Positions 1 to 6,043 are shown, counted from the first letter of the stretch. The stretch is 7,459 bases of DNA from Thermoplasmata archaeon (GCA_021835265.1 JAKBQK010000370.1:1-7459), one strand, 5' to 3'. Program-made: numbers and translations. Notes: a model not told the origin generated them from the letters alone.

Positions 1-16
1 GGATTCAAAGACCTAT

Positions 17-25
17 AAAGGAGAT
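17..25 (+). promoter_or_regulatory. Shine-Dalgarno site of the coxG-like gene
   Basis: AAAGGAGAT, with GGAG at 20-23, lies 6 nt before the ATG at 30. It fixes the start of the first gene. The same GGAG-to-start spacing is seen before the ACG of the CPBP gene on the other strand, where it helps argue for that start. Confidence 0.8.
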
Positions 26-29
26 AATT

Positions 30-467
30 ATGGATTTCAATGGGACTTTTGAGGTTAAGGCGCCGATATCAGAGGTTTACAATTTTATTATGGATGCGAA
101 AAAGCTCTCCTCATGCATACCTGATCTTAAGGAGCTGTCTGTTGTAAGCCCTGAAGAATTCAATATTGTGGTTCGAGCAGGTGTAGCCTTCATCAAAGGA
201 GATTTCAAAATTAATATGAAAGTGGTAGAAAAGAACGAACCAACACACGCAAAAATTAAGGGAAGCGGCCAGGGCCTCGGTGGAACACTGGACCTTGAAG
301 CAAATCTTGACATGAAGGAGGCAAATGGCGGTACTTTAATGGACTGGAAAGCCGATGCAAAGGTAGGTGGTAAAATTGCCTCTGTCGGCCAGAGGATGAT
401 AGGTAGACAGGCTGAAAAAATCATAAATGAGCTCTTTGAGGGCATAAAGAATAATCTCTCTAAGTGA
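30..467 (+). CDS. coxG: CoxG-family SRPBCC protein
   Basis: A 145-residue soluble protein of the SRPBCC (START-like) superfamily, CoxG branch. The sequence shows the family layout. An N-terminal strand runs into the APISEVYNFIMD helix (residues 11-22). CIPDLKEL (29-36) matches the family's 'ciPG..el' motif. Next come a central GxFKINMKV strand (58-65) and a Gly-rich turn near 78-85. The C-terminal GGKIASVGQRMIGRQAEKI helix (113-131) packs over the cavity. In bacteria CoxG is tied to molybdenum CO dehydrogenase and has been reported to bind membrane quinone. Archaeal relatives often sit beside other molybdenum hydroxylases. No hydroxylase subunit is visible here, but only 29 bases lie upstream, so one could sit just outside. 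Its role here is therefore inferred from the family only. The start has a strong Shine-Dalgarno. The next gene follows after 25 nt and is probably co-transcribed. Confidence 0.85.
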   Translation: MDFNGTFEVKAPISEVYNFIMDAKKLSSCIPDLKELSVVSPEEFNIVVRAGVAFIKGDFKINMKVVEKNEPTHAKIKGSGQGLGGTLDLEANLDMKEANGGTLMDWKADAKVGGKIASVGQRMIGRQAEKIINELFEGIKNNLSK

Positions 468-492
468 GAAAATTTATCCTGAGGCTCTTCTC

Positions 493-957
493 ATGAGTTC
501 CACCCTTACTCTGGTTCATCCCCTGGGCGATGAACCACTCGCTTTGCGTTTAATTGAGCAGAGCAAGAAAGAATTGAACGGTTTATGCTCTGTATATCAC
601 ATTTACAGCTTCTCGAAACCATTCCAGACATTTGAAAAAGGAATTTTCATACTGTTGAAGGACTCAATTCTCAATATGGAAAGATTGCTAAGGTCAGATT
701 TGCCACTCGCATTAATACTTGTGAACCCTTCAGTCAATTCTGAGATTAAAAACGTGTTGTTTTCTGTAAGGTCCCCCACACTTATAATTTCATGCCAGCA
801 GAGAAATGAGTTTGATCCGTCATCCACTTCTTACCATGATCTTATCGCAGGATCAAAGATGAGAATTGTCCATAATTGTGATCCTTTAAGTCTAATAGGG
901 AAAGAAAATCAGATTGTGTCTATTGTAAAAGACTTTGTTTCGGAACTGATGATTTAA
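493..957 (+). CDS. Short alpha/beta-hydrolase-like protein, function unknown
   Basis: A 154-residue protein that I do not recognise firmly. By eye it resembles a shrunken alpha/beta-hydrolase. The N-terminal LTLVHPLGDEP (5-15) looks like the first strand plus the HxG oxyanion loop. PLALILVNPS (71-80) resembles a core strand. SPTLIIS (94-100) and the segment 116-149 (MRIVHNCDPLSLIGKENQIV then a helix) match the usual last strands and final helix of that fold. It has no GxSxG nucleophile elbow, and the expected catalytic 'GH' position reads CD (129-130). The cap and mid-domain seem missing, since family members usually have about 250-300 residues. It is likely non-enzymatic or a divergent esterase relative. 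TGAGG at 480-484, 8 nt before the ATG, supports the start. Its stop overlaps the thioesterase start by 1 nt (TAATG), so the two are translationally coupled. CDS reality is likely; the fold call is tentative. Confidence 0.7.
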   Translation: MSSTLTLVHPLGDEPLALRLIEQSKKELNGLCSVYHIYSFSKPFQTFEKGIFILLKDSILNMERLLRSDLPLALILVNPSVNSEIKNVLFSVRSPTLIISCQQRNEFDPSSTSYHDLIAGSKMRIVHNCDPLSLIGKENQIVSIVKDFVSELMI

Positions 958-1340
958 TGCAATCAAAGATAGAAATTCAGGTCAGATATGGAGACATTGA
1001 TGCTCTGGGGCATGTAAATAATGCAGTATTCCTGACATACTTTGAGCTTGGAAGAGTTGACCTACTTAGAAGAATAAACGACGAATTCTCGGCGGATAAG
1101 GCAGGAATAGTTATAGCCCACGTAGAAGTCGATTATAGGAGACCATTGCTCTTCGATTCGTCTCCAATTTTATTCACAGAAGTATCTGCCATAGGAAACA
1201 AAAGTATAACGTTTAACCACAGGCTCGTTGATTCTAATGGTTCAGAATTTGCATCCGGGAAAACTGTTTCCGTATGTGTATCAGAAGAAGGAAAAGCAAT
1301 CTCTGTTCCAGAGGAATGGAGGAAAAAACTCCTAATCTAA
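957..1340 (+). CDS. Acyl-CoA thioesterase, hot-dog fold (4HBT/YbgC-like)
   Basis: A 127-residue member of the 4-hydroxybenzoyl-CoA thioesterase family, expected to hydrolyse an acyl- or aryl-CoA thioester in the cytoplasm. The signature RYGDIDALGHVNNAVFLTYF (residues 10-29) is intact. Asp15 aligns with the catalytic Asp17 of 4-hydroxybenzoyl-CoA thioesterase, followed by GHVNN and the central hot-dog helix YFELGRVDLL. The core strands HVEVDYRRPLLF (about 56-67) and KSITFNHRLVD (about 82-92) follow, then a C-terminal strand with KTVSVCVSE. Length is normal for a single-domain member. The actual substrate cannot be told from sequence. The ATG is embedded in the stop of the preceding gene (TAATG). 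With the CoxG-like and hydrolase-like genes it suggests a small acyl-CoA or aromatic compound operon (inference). It converges on the CPBP gene with overlapping stop codons. Confidence 0.9.
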   Translation: MQSKIEIQVRYGDIDALGHVNNAVFLTYFELGRVDLLRRINDEFSADKAGIVIAHVEVDYRRPLLFDSSPILFTEVSAIGNKSITFNHRLVDSNGSEFASGKTVSVCVSEEGKAISVPEEWRKKLLI

Positions 1341-1969
1341 ACTGGAGCCAGCGCTGCCCCTACCCAGGCTGTAGATGCAGTGAGGAATATCTCTATCAAA
1401 TAGAACGACATATGAAGAGATATATCAAGATAAATACTCTTCCTGAGATAATAGATGGCACCATAAAGAAGAGATGTAGCAAAGTTATCGAATATGAATA
1501 AGTACAGATAGACACCAGGGTAAGATCCAGGCTTGAGGATGGGCAACCCGAGGTAGAATATCGTATAAAGAACTGCCTGAATGATGAGGGCCCTCCCCAT
1601 CCCAGTCTTCCTGGAAAGCAATTCAGGAATAATGAAACGGAAATTAAGTTCCTCAAGGATAGCGGGATAATAAGTTATAGAGAGAACATAAATTGTGGAT
1701 TGCTTTAATAGGCCGTAAACATAAATCCATATCACAATTACTGCGATAAGCAGAAACAGATCTTTTGATAGAAAATTCTTCTGAATTGGTAATCTTTGTC
1801 TGAACAAGAAAATGATCATTGCAAAGACGAAAGGTGTGGCATAAAGATATACAAAGAAAAGAATATGAAAATCGAAGAAAAAGAAGAAACTTCCAAAAAT
1901 TAGTGCTTCACCTAATATAGCGCATAATAACCTCAGGATCCATGATTTCTGGCTGATTGCCTGATTCGT
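1337..1969 (-). CDS. CPBP/Abi (CAAX protease-like) membrane protein, start codon irregular
   Basis: A polytopic membrane protein of the CPBP intramembrane glutamic protease family (Rce1/Abi). The first in-frame ATG is at 1819 (160 residues), but it has no Shine-Dalgarno and would cut a membrane helix. The frame stays open to a stop at 1994-1996, and about 50 further codons are strongly hydrophobic, adding two helices (roughly residues 10-34 and 35-56). A good GTGAGGAGA site at 1975-1983 precedes this part, 6 nt before an ACG (1967-1969), giving 210 residues. No ATG, GTG or TTG lies in frame. Motif 1, EELNFR (106-111), is intact. Motif 2, usually FxxxH, reads YTIFY (135-139) and lacks His. The late His is present in HMSFY (186-190), but the usual Asn/hydrophobic position is Tyr. 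Catalysis is doubtful. Start use of ACG or ATA, loss of the start, or a sequence error are all possible. It lies 87 nt downstream of ctaB. Confidence 0.7.
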   Translation of the reverse strand, partial: TNQAISQKSWILRLLCAILGEALIFGSFFFFFDFHILFFVYLYATPFVFAMIIFLFRQRLPIQKNFLSKDLFLLIAVIVIWIYVYGLLKQSTIYVLSITYYPAILEELNFRFIIPELLSRKTGMGRALIIQAVLYTIFYLGLPILKPGSYPGVYLYLFIFDNFATSLLYGAIYYLRKSIYLDISLHMSFYLIEIFLTASTAWVGAALAPV

Positions 1970-1974
1970 TATGA

Positions 1975-1983
1975 TCTCCTCAC
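1975..1983 (-). promoter_or_regulatory. Shine-Dalgarno site upstream of the CPBP gene's ACG
   Basis: On the minus strand the sequence reads GTGAGGAGATCATAACG. GGAG (1979-1976) sits 6 nt before ACG (1969-1967), the same spacing as GGAGATAATTATG at the coxG-like gene. The resemblance suggests that ACG stands where ATG is expected. Confidence 0.6.
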
Positions 1984-2026
1984 AAATTTTATCTTAAGTG
2001 GACGCAATATTTCATTATTCCATCAA

Positions 2027-2036
2027 GAAATATAAC
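2027..2036 (-). promoter_or_regulatory. Possible TATA box for the CPBP gene
   Basis: GTTATATTTC on the minus strand lies in the 87-nt gap between ctaB and the CPBP gene. A start about 25 nt downstream would give a leader of about 35 nt that includes the Shine-Dalgarno. It is weak and typical of AT-rich gaps, so read-through from the oxidase operon is equally possible. Confidence 0.25.
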
Positions 2037-2056
2037 TCTAAGCCATCAGGGATGAA

Positions 2057-2920
2057 TTACCTTAAGCTTACAAAAGATATTGAAATCAACAAAAACATGA
2101 GGTAGAAATTTGAGTAATGAAATACCTTCCTGAATTCTTTTATAGAAAAATTACTCAATTTCGGTCTCAGAACAAGATACATGAGAAGACAATCCATGAG
2201 CATTGCTAATACTATGTAATAAACACCAACATGTATTGCACCTATAAACAGAGGAAGAAGACTGTATACTATAAGCACAATGGTATTTGCAAAAATCCAG
2301 CTAAAGCTCTCCTTAACTCCAATTTTTGCAGGCAACATAGGTAATGAGGCTGTCCTGTAGTCTTCAACATTATTTATTGCGAGGCTCCAGAAATGTGTTG
2401 GAGTCCATAAAAACACCAAACCTGCAATAAATAGGGATGTCAGGGAGACATTGTTTGAGATGGCTGCCCAACCTGCTAACGCAGGAAAACTGCCGGCAAC
2501 TCCACCAATAACTATGTTCCAGACGGTTCTCCTCTTAAGGAACATTGTATACAGGAAGACGTAACTCGCAAAACCCAAGATTATAAACAATGAAGTTAAG
2601 GGATTAATAAGAAAGAATGAAATGGCACCAGATAGGGCCAGCATAATAGCACCAGTTAAAAAGTATGACCAGTAATTACGGCTGTTCAATATTTCCTTCC
2701 TTGCCCTAGTCCTTTTCATTCCAGAATCTATGTCCATATCATAAATATTGTTAAACAATGCAGCAGACATTGAGCCCAAGGTACCGGATACCAGGAGAGG
2801 CAGTATGTAAAATAACTTGGATGAAAAGGCAGGATCTGAAAAGAAAGCGGCTACTGCTACCAGATCAACTAAAAAGGTAATCTCTATTTTAAAAATTTTT
2901 GAGAATTCTTTAACATTCAA
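2057..2920 (-). CDS. ctaB: Protoheme IX farnesyltransferase (heme o synthase)
   Basis: An integral membrane UbiA-family prenyltransferase that attaches farnesyl to heme b, giving heme o for the oxidase encoded upstream. At 287 residues it is of normal length. The first Asp-rich motif is clear: NNIYDMDID then MKRTRAR (residues 57-74), with Asp61 and Asp65 as expected Mg/diphosphate ligands. The Pro that usually follows the last Arg is Lys. LKRRTVWNIVIGGVAGSFPA (128-147), WTPTHFW (172-178) and DYRTASLPMLP (187-197) are the other family signatures. No ATG is available in frame near the start. The reading begins at a TTG (2918-2920) that overlaps the cupredoxin's TGA by 4 nt (TTGA), with GGTG at 2928-2931 seven nt upstream. 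It is the last gene of the tightly packed oxidase operon. No heme a synthase gene is in view, so whether heme o is converted to heme a is unknown. Confidence 0.93.
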   Translation of the reverse strand: MNVKEFSKIFKIEITFLVDLVAVAAFFSDPAFSSKLFYILPLLVSGTLGSMSAALFNNIYDMDIDSGMKRTRARKEILNSRNYWSYFLTGAIMLALSGAISFFLINPLTSLFIILGFASYVFLYTMFLKRRTVWNIVIGGVAGSFPALAGWAAISNNVSLTSLFIAGLVFLWTPTHFWSLAINNVEDYRTASLPMLPAKIGVKESFSWIFANTIVLIVYSLLPLFIGAIHVGVYYIVLAMLMDCLLMYLVLRPKLSNFSIKEFRKVFHYSNFYLMFLLISISFVSLR

Positions 2921-3621
2921 TATCCAACACCGAAGTTAGCCGTTTTGGTAGTAACTCCTGTATTGAGATCTGAAATATAGTTATTTCCAAAGTTTTTAAC
3001 CTGGTGGGGGATAAGATTGTTTGAAATGGGAGCAGAGTGACCAACATCTATGCTAGTATTCTGGTAGCTTCCAACAATTATAACCCCGAGCATTGAAAAT
3101 GGATGTATAGTGCACCAGTATGAATATACCCCTGCCTTTGTAAATGGAAATTTACCCTGGGAATTATGACCGATCGTAGTTGTGATCTGAGCAGTTGACA
3201 ACACAGTATATGAAACAGAGGGTTCATAAGACTTATAACTCCCCAGCATTTTGGAGTTAGAGATATTGCCGTTCACTATTGGTAAATTCGCTGAAGCATT
3301 TGTAGTTCCGAGATATCCTAAGGTTAATGTGTGAGGAGCCCCGTCTTCTTCGGTCACGTTAAAGTACAGTGTTGTATCAACCTTTACAAATATGGTAGGG
3401 TTGACAGGATTACTTGAATTGACATTATGATAATGCTCGTCCCAACCTGCTGCATCTGCATAAATGTGAACATATGCAACATTTGTGGCAGCAGAGTAGT
3501 CTGAGCTTGTAGGAGTAAGGCCACTGCTACTTGGACTTGTAACTATATAACTGAAAGATAATCCAACTACTATTATTAGCAAGAGAGCGAAAGCTATTCC
3601 TCCTTTCCCTTTTACATTCAT
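2917..3621 (-). CDS. Membrane-anchored cupredoxin (type-1 blue copper protein)
   Basis: A 234-residue extracytoplasmic electron carrier. The short charged N-terminus (KGKGG) is followed by one hydrophobic segment (about residues 8-27), an uncleaved anchor or signal; there is no lipobox. A Ser/Thr-rich linker leads to a plastocyanin-like domain. The expected type-1 copper ligands are His97 (in GAPHTLTL), Cys170, His173 and Met177 in YSYWCTIHPFSMLG. The ligand loop is C-x2-H-x3-M, between amicyanin (x2) and plastocyanin (x4) in the second gap. About 50 residues of unassigned tail follow. Five N-x-S/T sequons suggest surface glycosylation. The frame continues 17 codons upstream, but those codons contain the Shine-Dalgarno GGAGGTGG (3630-3637), so ATG 3621 is the start, 1 nt after the subunit I stop. 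Placed beside a CuA oxidase with no cytochrome c in sight, it is the likely electron donor (inference). A sulfocyanin assignment is less likely because of the loop. Confidence 0.88.
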   Translation of the reverse strand: MNVKGKGGIAFALLLIIVVGLSFSYIVTSPSSSGLTPTSSDYSAATNVAYVHIYADAAGWDEHYHNVNSSNPVNPTIFVKVDTTLYFNVTEEDGAPHTLTLGYLGTTNASANLPIVNGNISNSKMLGSYKSYEPSVSYTVLSTAQITTTIGHNSQGKFPFTKAGVYSYWCTIHPFSMLGVIIVGSYQNTSIDVGHSAPISNNLIPHQVKNFGNNYISDLNTGVTTKTANFGVGY

Positions 3622-3622
3622 T

Positions 3623-5308
3623 TTACTTTCCACCTCCGACCAAGCCTGGGCCCTCGAGTGGTTCATTAGCACTTATTTCGAAAATATTTGATGGATCAGT
3701 TACTGGGTCAGTCATCCAGCTCCTTGTTATGTTATATAAGAAAACCAATTGACCAATCCCAATAATTACACCACCTACTATAGCACTGTCCTGATAAGGC
3801 TGGAAGAATGGGAAATATCCAGCTACAGCTCTTGGCATACCAAGGAAACCTCCTACTCCCCAGGAAAATGACATAATGAAGGACCCCAGTGCAGTTATAT
3901 ACATATGCCATTTGGCAAGTCTTTCATTATAGACTCTACCGTTGGAAAATGTTGGAAACAGAAGGTAAAATGCCGCCATGGAGACACCCAGTGTTAATCC
4001 CACAAATACAAAATGGAAATGACCGGTAACAAAGTACGTCCCATGTGCTGTTAGATTAACTGCGTCATCTCCAAGCATTACACCCATTGCACCCCCAATG
4101 ATGAAATCGAAAATAGCATTGATTACAAACAGCATTGGTACTGTGAGCCTTATTTTTTCTGCTGTCCACAAGGTGGCTATCATATTGAAGATTGTTAATG
4201 CAGAAGGGATAACGACGATAAAGGATGCTGTGGTGAAGAACAATACCCAGTCTGTTCCAAGGCCTGAATTGAGAAGGTGATGGCCCCAGACGAGTTCACT
4301 CAGAATCATTAGTAGACCCAGAGAGAAAACCGCAGAAGAATAACTGTACACGGGTTTACCTGAGAACCTCGAGATTATTTCATACATGATTCCGAAGAAT
4401 GGCATTATGGCGATGTAAACAATGGGGTGACCCCAGAACCAGAACAAAATGGCAAATTGGAGAACTGTATGTGCGCTAGCCGTAAAGAACACTGGATTGA
4501 AGAAATCATAGAATAGCATACCTAGCCCAACCATTAATGGAGGTGCCGAGGTTACCAGCATAAGCAAGGTAAATGCTACCGACCAGGCGAAAACAGGCAT
4601 CTTGGAAAGCGATATTTTGTCTGACCTATCTATGAATATAATCTTTAAAATTACGATACTTGCTAGCATCATGCCTATGAATATCATTTCCATGGCGATT
4701 ATAGCCAGCCAATTGTAGGTTCCAGCACCGAATGGAGTGAGTTGCAAGGAGAGTGGGGGGTACATATACCACCTCATAGATGATCTTGAGAGCACAAAAA
4801 GTGCACCACCCAAGAGCCATATCCAGTAGGCGAATGATGAATATGTTCCCATATTATCTCTCTTAAGTTTAAGGTAGGATGGCAATAGATAGTATCCCAG
4901 CCCAAGAGCCATTCCAACAGCAAACATGTAAATCATTAATGTTGCATGTTCAGTTATCAATATATTGTAGATAACCGGAACAATGATAGTTGGGTTTGGA
5001 TCTGTAAGGGATACTCGCATCAGTACTCCAAATGCTCCCGCGATAAAGAGAAACAGTATTGATGTGAATATGTACCTTAGTCCTATGCTTTTAGAGTCAT
5101 TTCTTAGAAGTACAGAAAAACTGGCAGATACTCTCCGTCCATACATCTCTTCCCTTTCATAAACCTGAGGAATTTCATAGCCGTGCTCTTCAGCTTCCGT
5201 GGACACTTCCTCTCGTCCAGTAGCTATAAGATAATAGATCAGGAATCCGATAATCCCTATGAGAGATCCTAAAACACCTACAACTATGAGTATGTCAGTC
5301 TGATTCAT
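3623..5308 (-). CDS. coxA: Heme-copper oxidase subunit I, B-family-like
   Basis: The catalytic subunit of a proton-pumping terminal oxidase (561 residues) that reduces O2 to water in the membrane. All metal ligands are visible. His121 (ITEHATL) and His432 bind the low-spin heme. His430 (TGHFHF) binds the high-spin heme. His294 and the His343-His344 pair (VWGHH) hold CuB, and Tyr298 in GHPIVY is the expected His-Tyr cross-link. The D-channel Glu of A-type enzymes (GHPEVY) is Ile296, with no YS substitute. The K-channel Lys position reads Thr372 in IPSALTIF, as in ba3 oxidases. LKRDNMG (148-154) also resembles the ba3 NMG segment. These points favour the B family, though other stretches look A-like. 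Unusual are an extra N-terminal helix (6-29) with an acidic linker to about residue 60, and Arg493-Ala494 where an Arg pair normally holds heme propionates. ATG 5308 overlaps the subunit II stop by 1 nt, with GGTGG 6 nt upstream. Confidence 0.96.
   Translation of the reverse strand: MNQTDILIVVGVLGSLIGIIGFLIYYLIATGREEVSTEAEEHGYEIPQVYEREEMYGRRVSASFSVLLRNDSKSIGLRYIFTSILFLFIAGAFGVLMRVSLTDPNPTIIVPVIYNILITEHATLMIYMFAVGMALGLGYYLLPSYLKLKRDNMGTYSSFAYWIWLLGGALFVLSRSSMRWYMYPPLSLQLTPFGAGTYNWLAIIAMEMIFIGMMLASIVILKIIFIDRSDKISLSKMPVFAWSVAFTLLMLVTSAPPLMVGLGMLFYDFFNPVFFTASAHTVLQFAILFWFWGHPIVYIAIMPFFGIMYEIISRFSGKPVYSYSSAVFSLGLLMILSELVWGHHLLNSGLGTDWVLFFTTASFIVVIPSALTIFNMIATLWTAEKIRLTVPMLFVINAIFDFIIGGAMGVMLGDDAVNLTAHGTYFVTGHFHFVFVGLTLGVSMAAFYLLFPTFSNGRVYNERLAKWHMYITALGSFIMSFSWGVGGFLGMPRAVAGYFPFFQPYQDSAIVGGVIIGIGQLVFLYNITRSWMTDPVTDPSNIFEISANEPLEGPGLVGGGK
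3630..3637 (-). promoter_or_regulatory. Shine-Dalgarno deciding the cupredoxin start
   Basis: GGAGGTGG on the minus strand is 8 nt before ATG 3621. It lies in the last codons of the subunit I gene (the terminal Gly-Gly-Gly) and is the strongest ribosome site in the operon, consistent with high expression of the copper protein. Confidence 0.8.
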
Positions 5309-5781
5309 TAAGAACCACCCGAGGTTGAATTTGCTGGAAGGACTGTGAAATATCCTCTCATTTCATAGTGATCCTCTCCACAGTACTCCACACATTCATA
5401 GTATATTTTTCCTGTTTTTTCTGGTGTAAAGACTACGTGATTATACTGTCCAGGAACTGCATAGACCTGTACCCCTGCCCCTATAATGAATAAATCATGT
5501 ATTACATCACCTGAAGTGACATTGAGCGTATAACTTGTTCCCTTTTCCAGGTAAACATGTGTAGAAGGAGCCGTCATATTTGGCAATTCAAAACTCCAAG
5601 ACCACTGAACTCCCGTTACATTAATTGTGGTTGTATTAACATACAAAGATGGATCGTATGTATCCTGTGGGATGTTCCTCTCGTGCCCCAGTATGCCATA
5701 AACGTTATAAGTTGCAGCACTTGCCAATAAAATGAGTACAATCCCTATAAACAGAATTTCAACTTTTGTTTTACTGTTCAT
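5308..5781 (-). CDS. coxB: Heme-copper oxidase subunit II (CuA)
   Basis: The CuA-bearing subunit (157 residues), which accepts electrons on the outer face and passes them to subunit I. One membrane helix (about 8-29) precedes a cupredoxin domain. A single helix and this short length match ba3-type subunit II, whereas A-type subunits usually have two helices. The binuclear CuA site is complete: His95 (GDVIHDL), Cys130, Glu132, Cys134, His138 and Met141 in CVEYCGEDHYEM. The aromatic patch VQWSWSF (58-64) is where the electron-transfer Trp normally lies. Glu8 just before the helix could match the subunit II Glu at the ba3 K-path entrance (inference). Five N-x-S/T sequons are present. A TTG would start at 5796, but GGGAGGAT at 5787-5794 points to ATG 5781, which overlaps the upstream TGA as ATGA. 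Confidence 0.96.
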   Translation of the reverse strand: MNSKTKVEILFIGIVLILLASAATYNVYGILGHERNIPQDTYDPSLYVNTTTINVTGVQWSWSFELPNMTAPSTHVYLEKGTSYTLNVTSGDVIHDLFIIGAGVQVYAVPGQYNHVVFTPEKTGKIYYECVEYCGEDHYEMRGYFTVLPANSTSGGS

Positions 5782-6026
5782 CTGTAATCCTCCCAATCAC
5801 CGTTACTTATCCCATGTTTATACACAGGGTAAAAGAGTAAGATTATGCTGAAAGCTGATGCCGCTATACCCGCGGAAACAACATAATCTATTTGTAGCAA
5901 GTTAGACAAACCAGGGTTTGCTACATAGAAAGTGCTCAGTAAGAACTTCAAAAGAAAGAATGCCGCTAACCCAATTATAATTGAAACAATTAAAATTGAA
6001 GCGATTAGCTTTCTGCTATCGTCCAT
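5778..6026 (-). CDS. Small two-helix membrane protein, probable oxidase accessory subunit
   Basis: An 82-residue protein with no motif that I recognise. It has two hydrophobic segments (about residues 8-31 and 47-67), a short N-terminal cytoplasmic segment with Lys/Arg, and a charged tail ending GDWEDYR. It is the first gene of the oxidase operon and overlaps the subunit II start as ATGA, so it is almost certainly co-expressed. The order small membrane protein, subunit II, subunit I matches cbaD-cbaB-cbaA of ba3 oxidases in haloarchaea and the small subunit found in Thermus ba3. A role as an oxidase small subunit is inferred from position only. There is no Shine-Dalgarno before ATG 6026, while a TATA box lies about 24 nt upstream, which points to leaderless translation. 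Confidence 0.8.
   Translation of the reverse strand: MDDSRKLIASILIVSIIIGLAAFFLLKFLLSTFYVANPGLSNLLQIDYVVSAGIAASAFSIILLFYPVYKHGISNGDWEDYR
5787..5794 (-). promoter_or_regulatory. Shine-Dalgarno deciding the subunit II start
   Basis: GGGAGGAT on the minus strand lies about 5 nt before ATG 5781 and rules out the upstream TTG at 5796. It sits inside the end of the small membrane protein gene. Confidence 0.8.
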
Positions 6027-6043
6027 GCGATTGGATTGAAAAA

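Noticed and set aside
77..445. Minus-strand frame of 122 codons opposite the coxG-like gene
   Set aside because: It is antisense to a clear family member with its own ribosome site, and has no recognisable domain.
1274..1501. Plus-strand 75-codon frame with several Cys residues (CPYPGCRC)
   Set aside because: It lies over the thioesterase end and antisense to the CPBP gene, has no Shine-Dalgarno, and the Cys pattern fits no known finger. It is a shadow frame.
1396..1656. Second minus-strand frame of 86 codons inside the CPBP gene
   Set aside because: The overlapping frame has CPBP motifs and a hydrophobic pattern; this one is an alternative-frame shadow.
3622..3672. Seventeen-codon N-terminal extension of the cupredoxin
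   Set aside because: It contains the Shine-Dalgarno and overlaps the end of subunit I. Starting at ATG 3621 gives a normal signal or anchor sequence.
4098..4280. Plus-strand frame of 60 codons antisense to subunit I
   Set aside because: It is entirely inside the well-conserved oxidase gene. The minus-strand frame at 4626-4820 and the plus-strand frame at 6246-6428 were rejected for the same reason.
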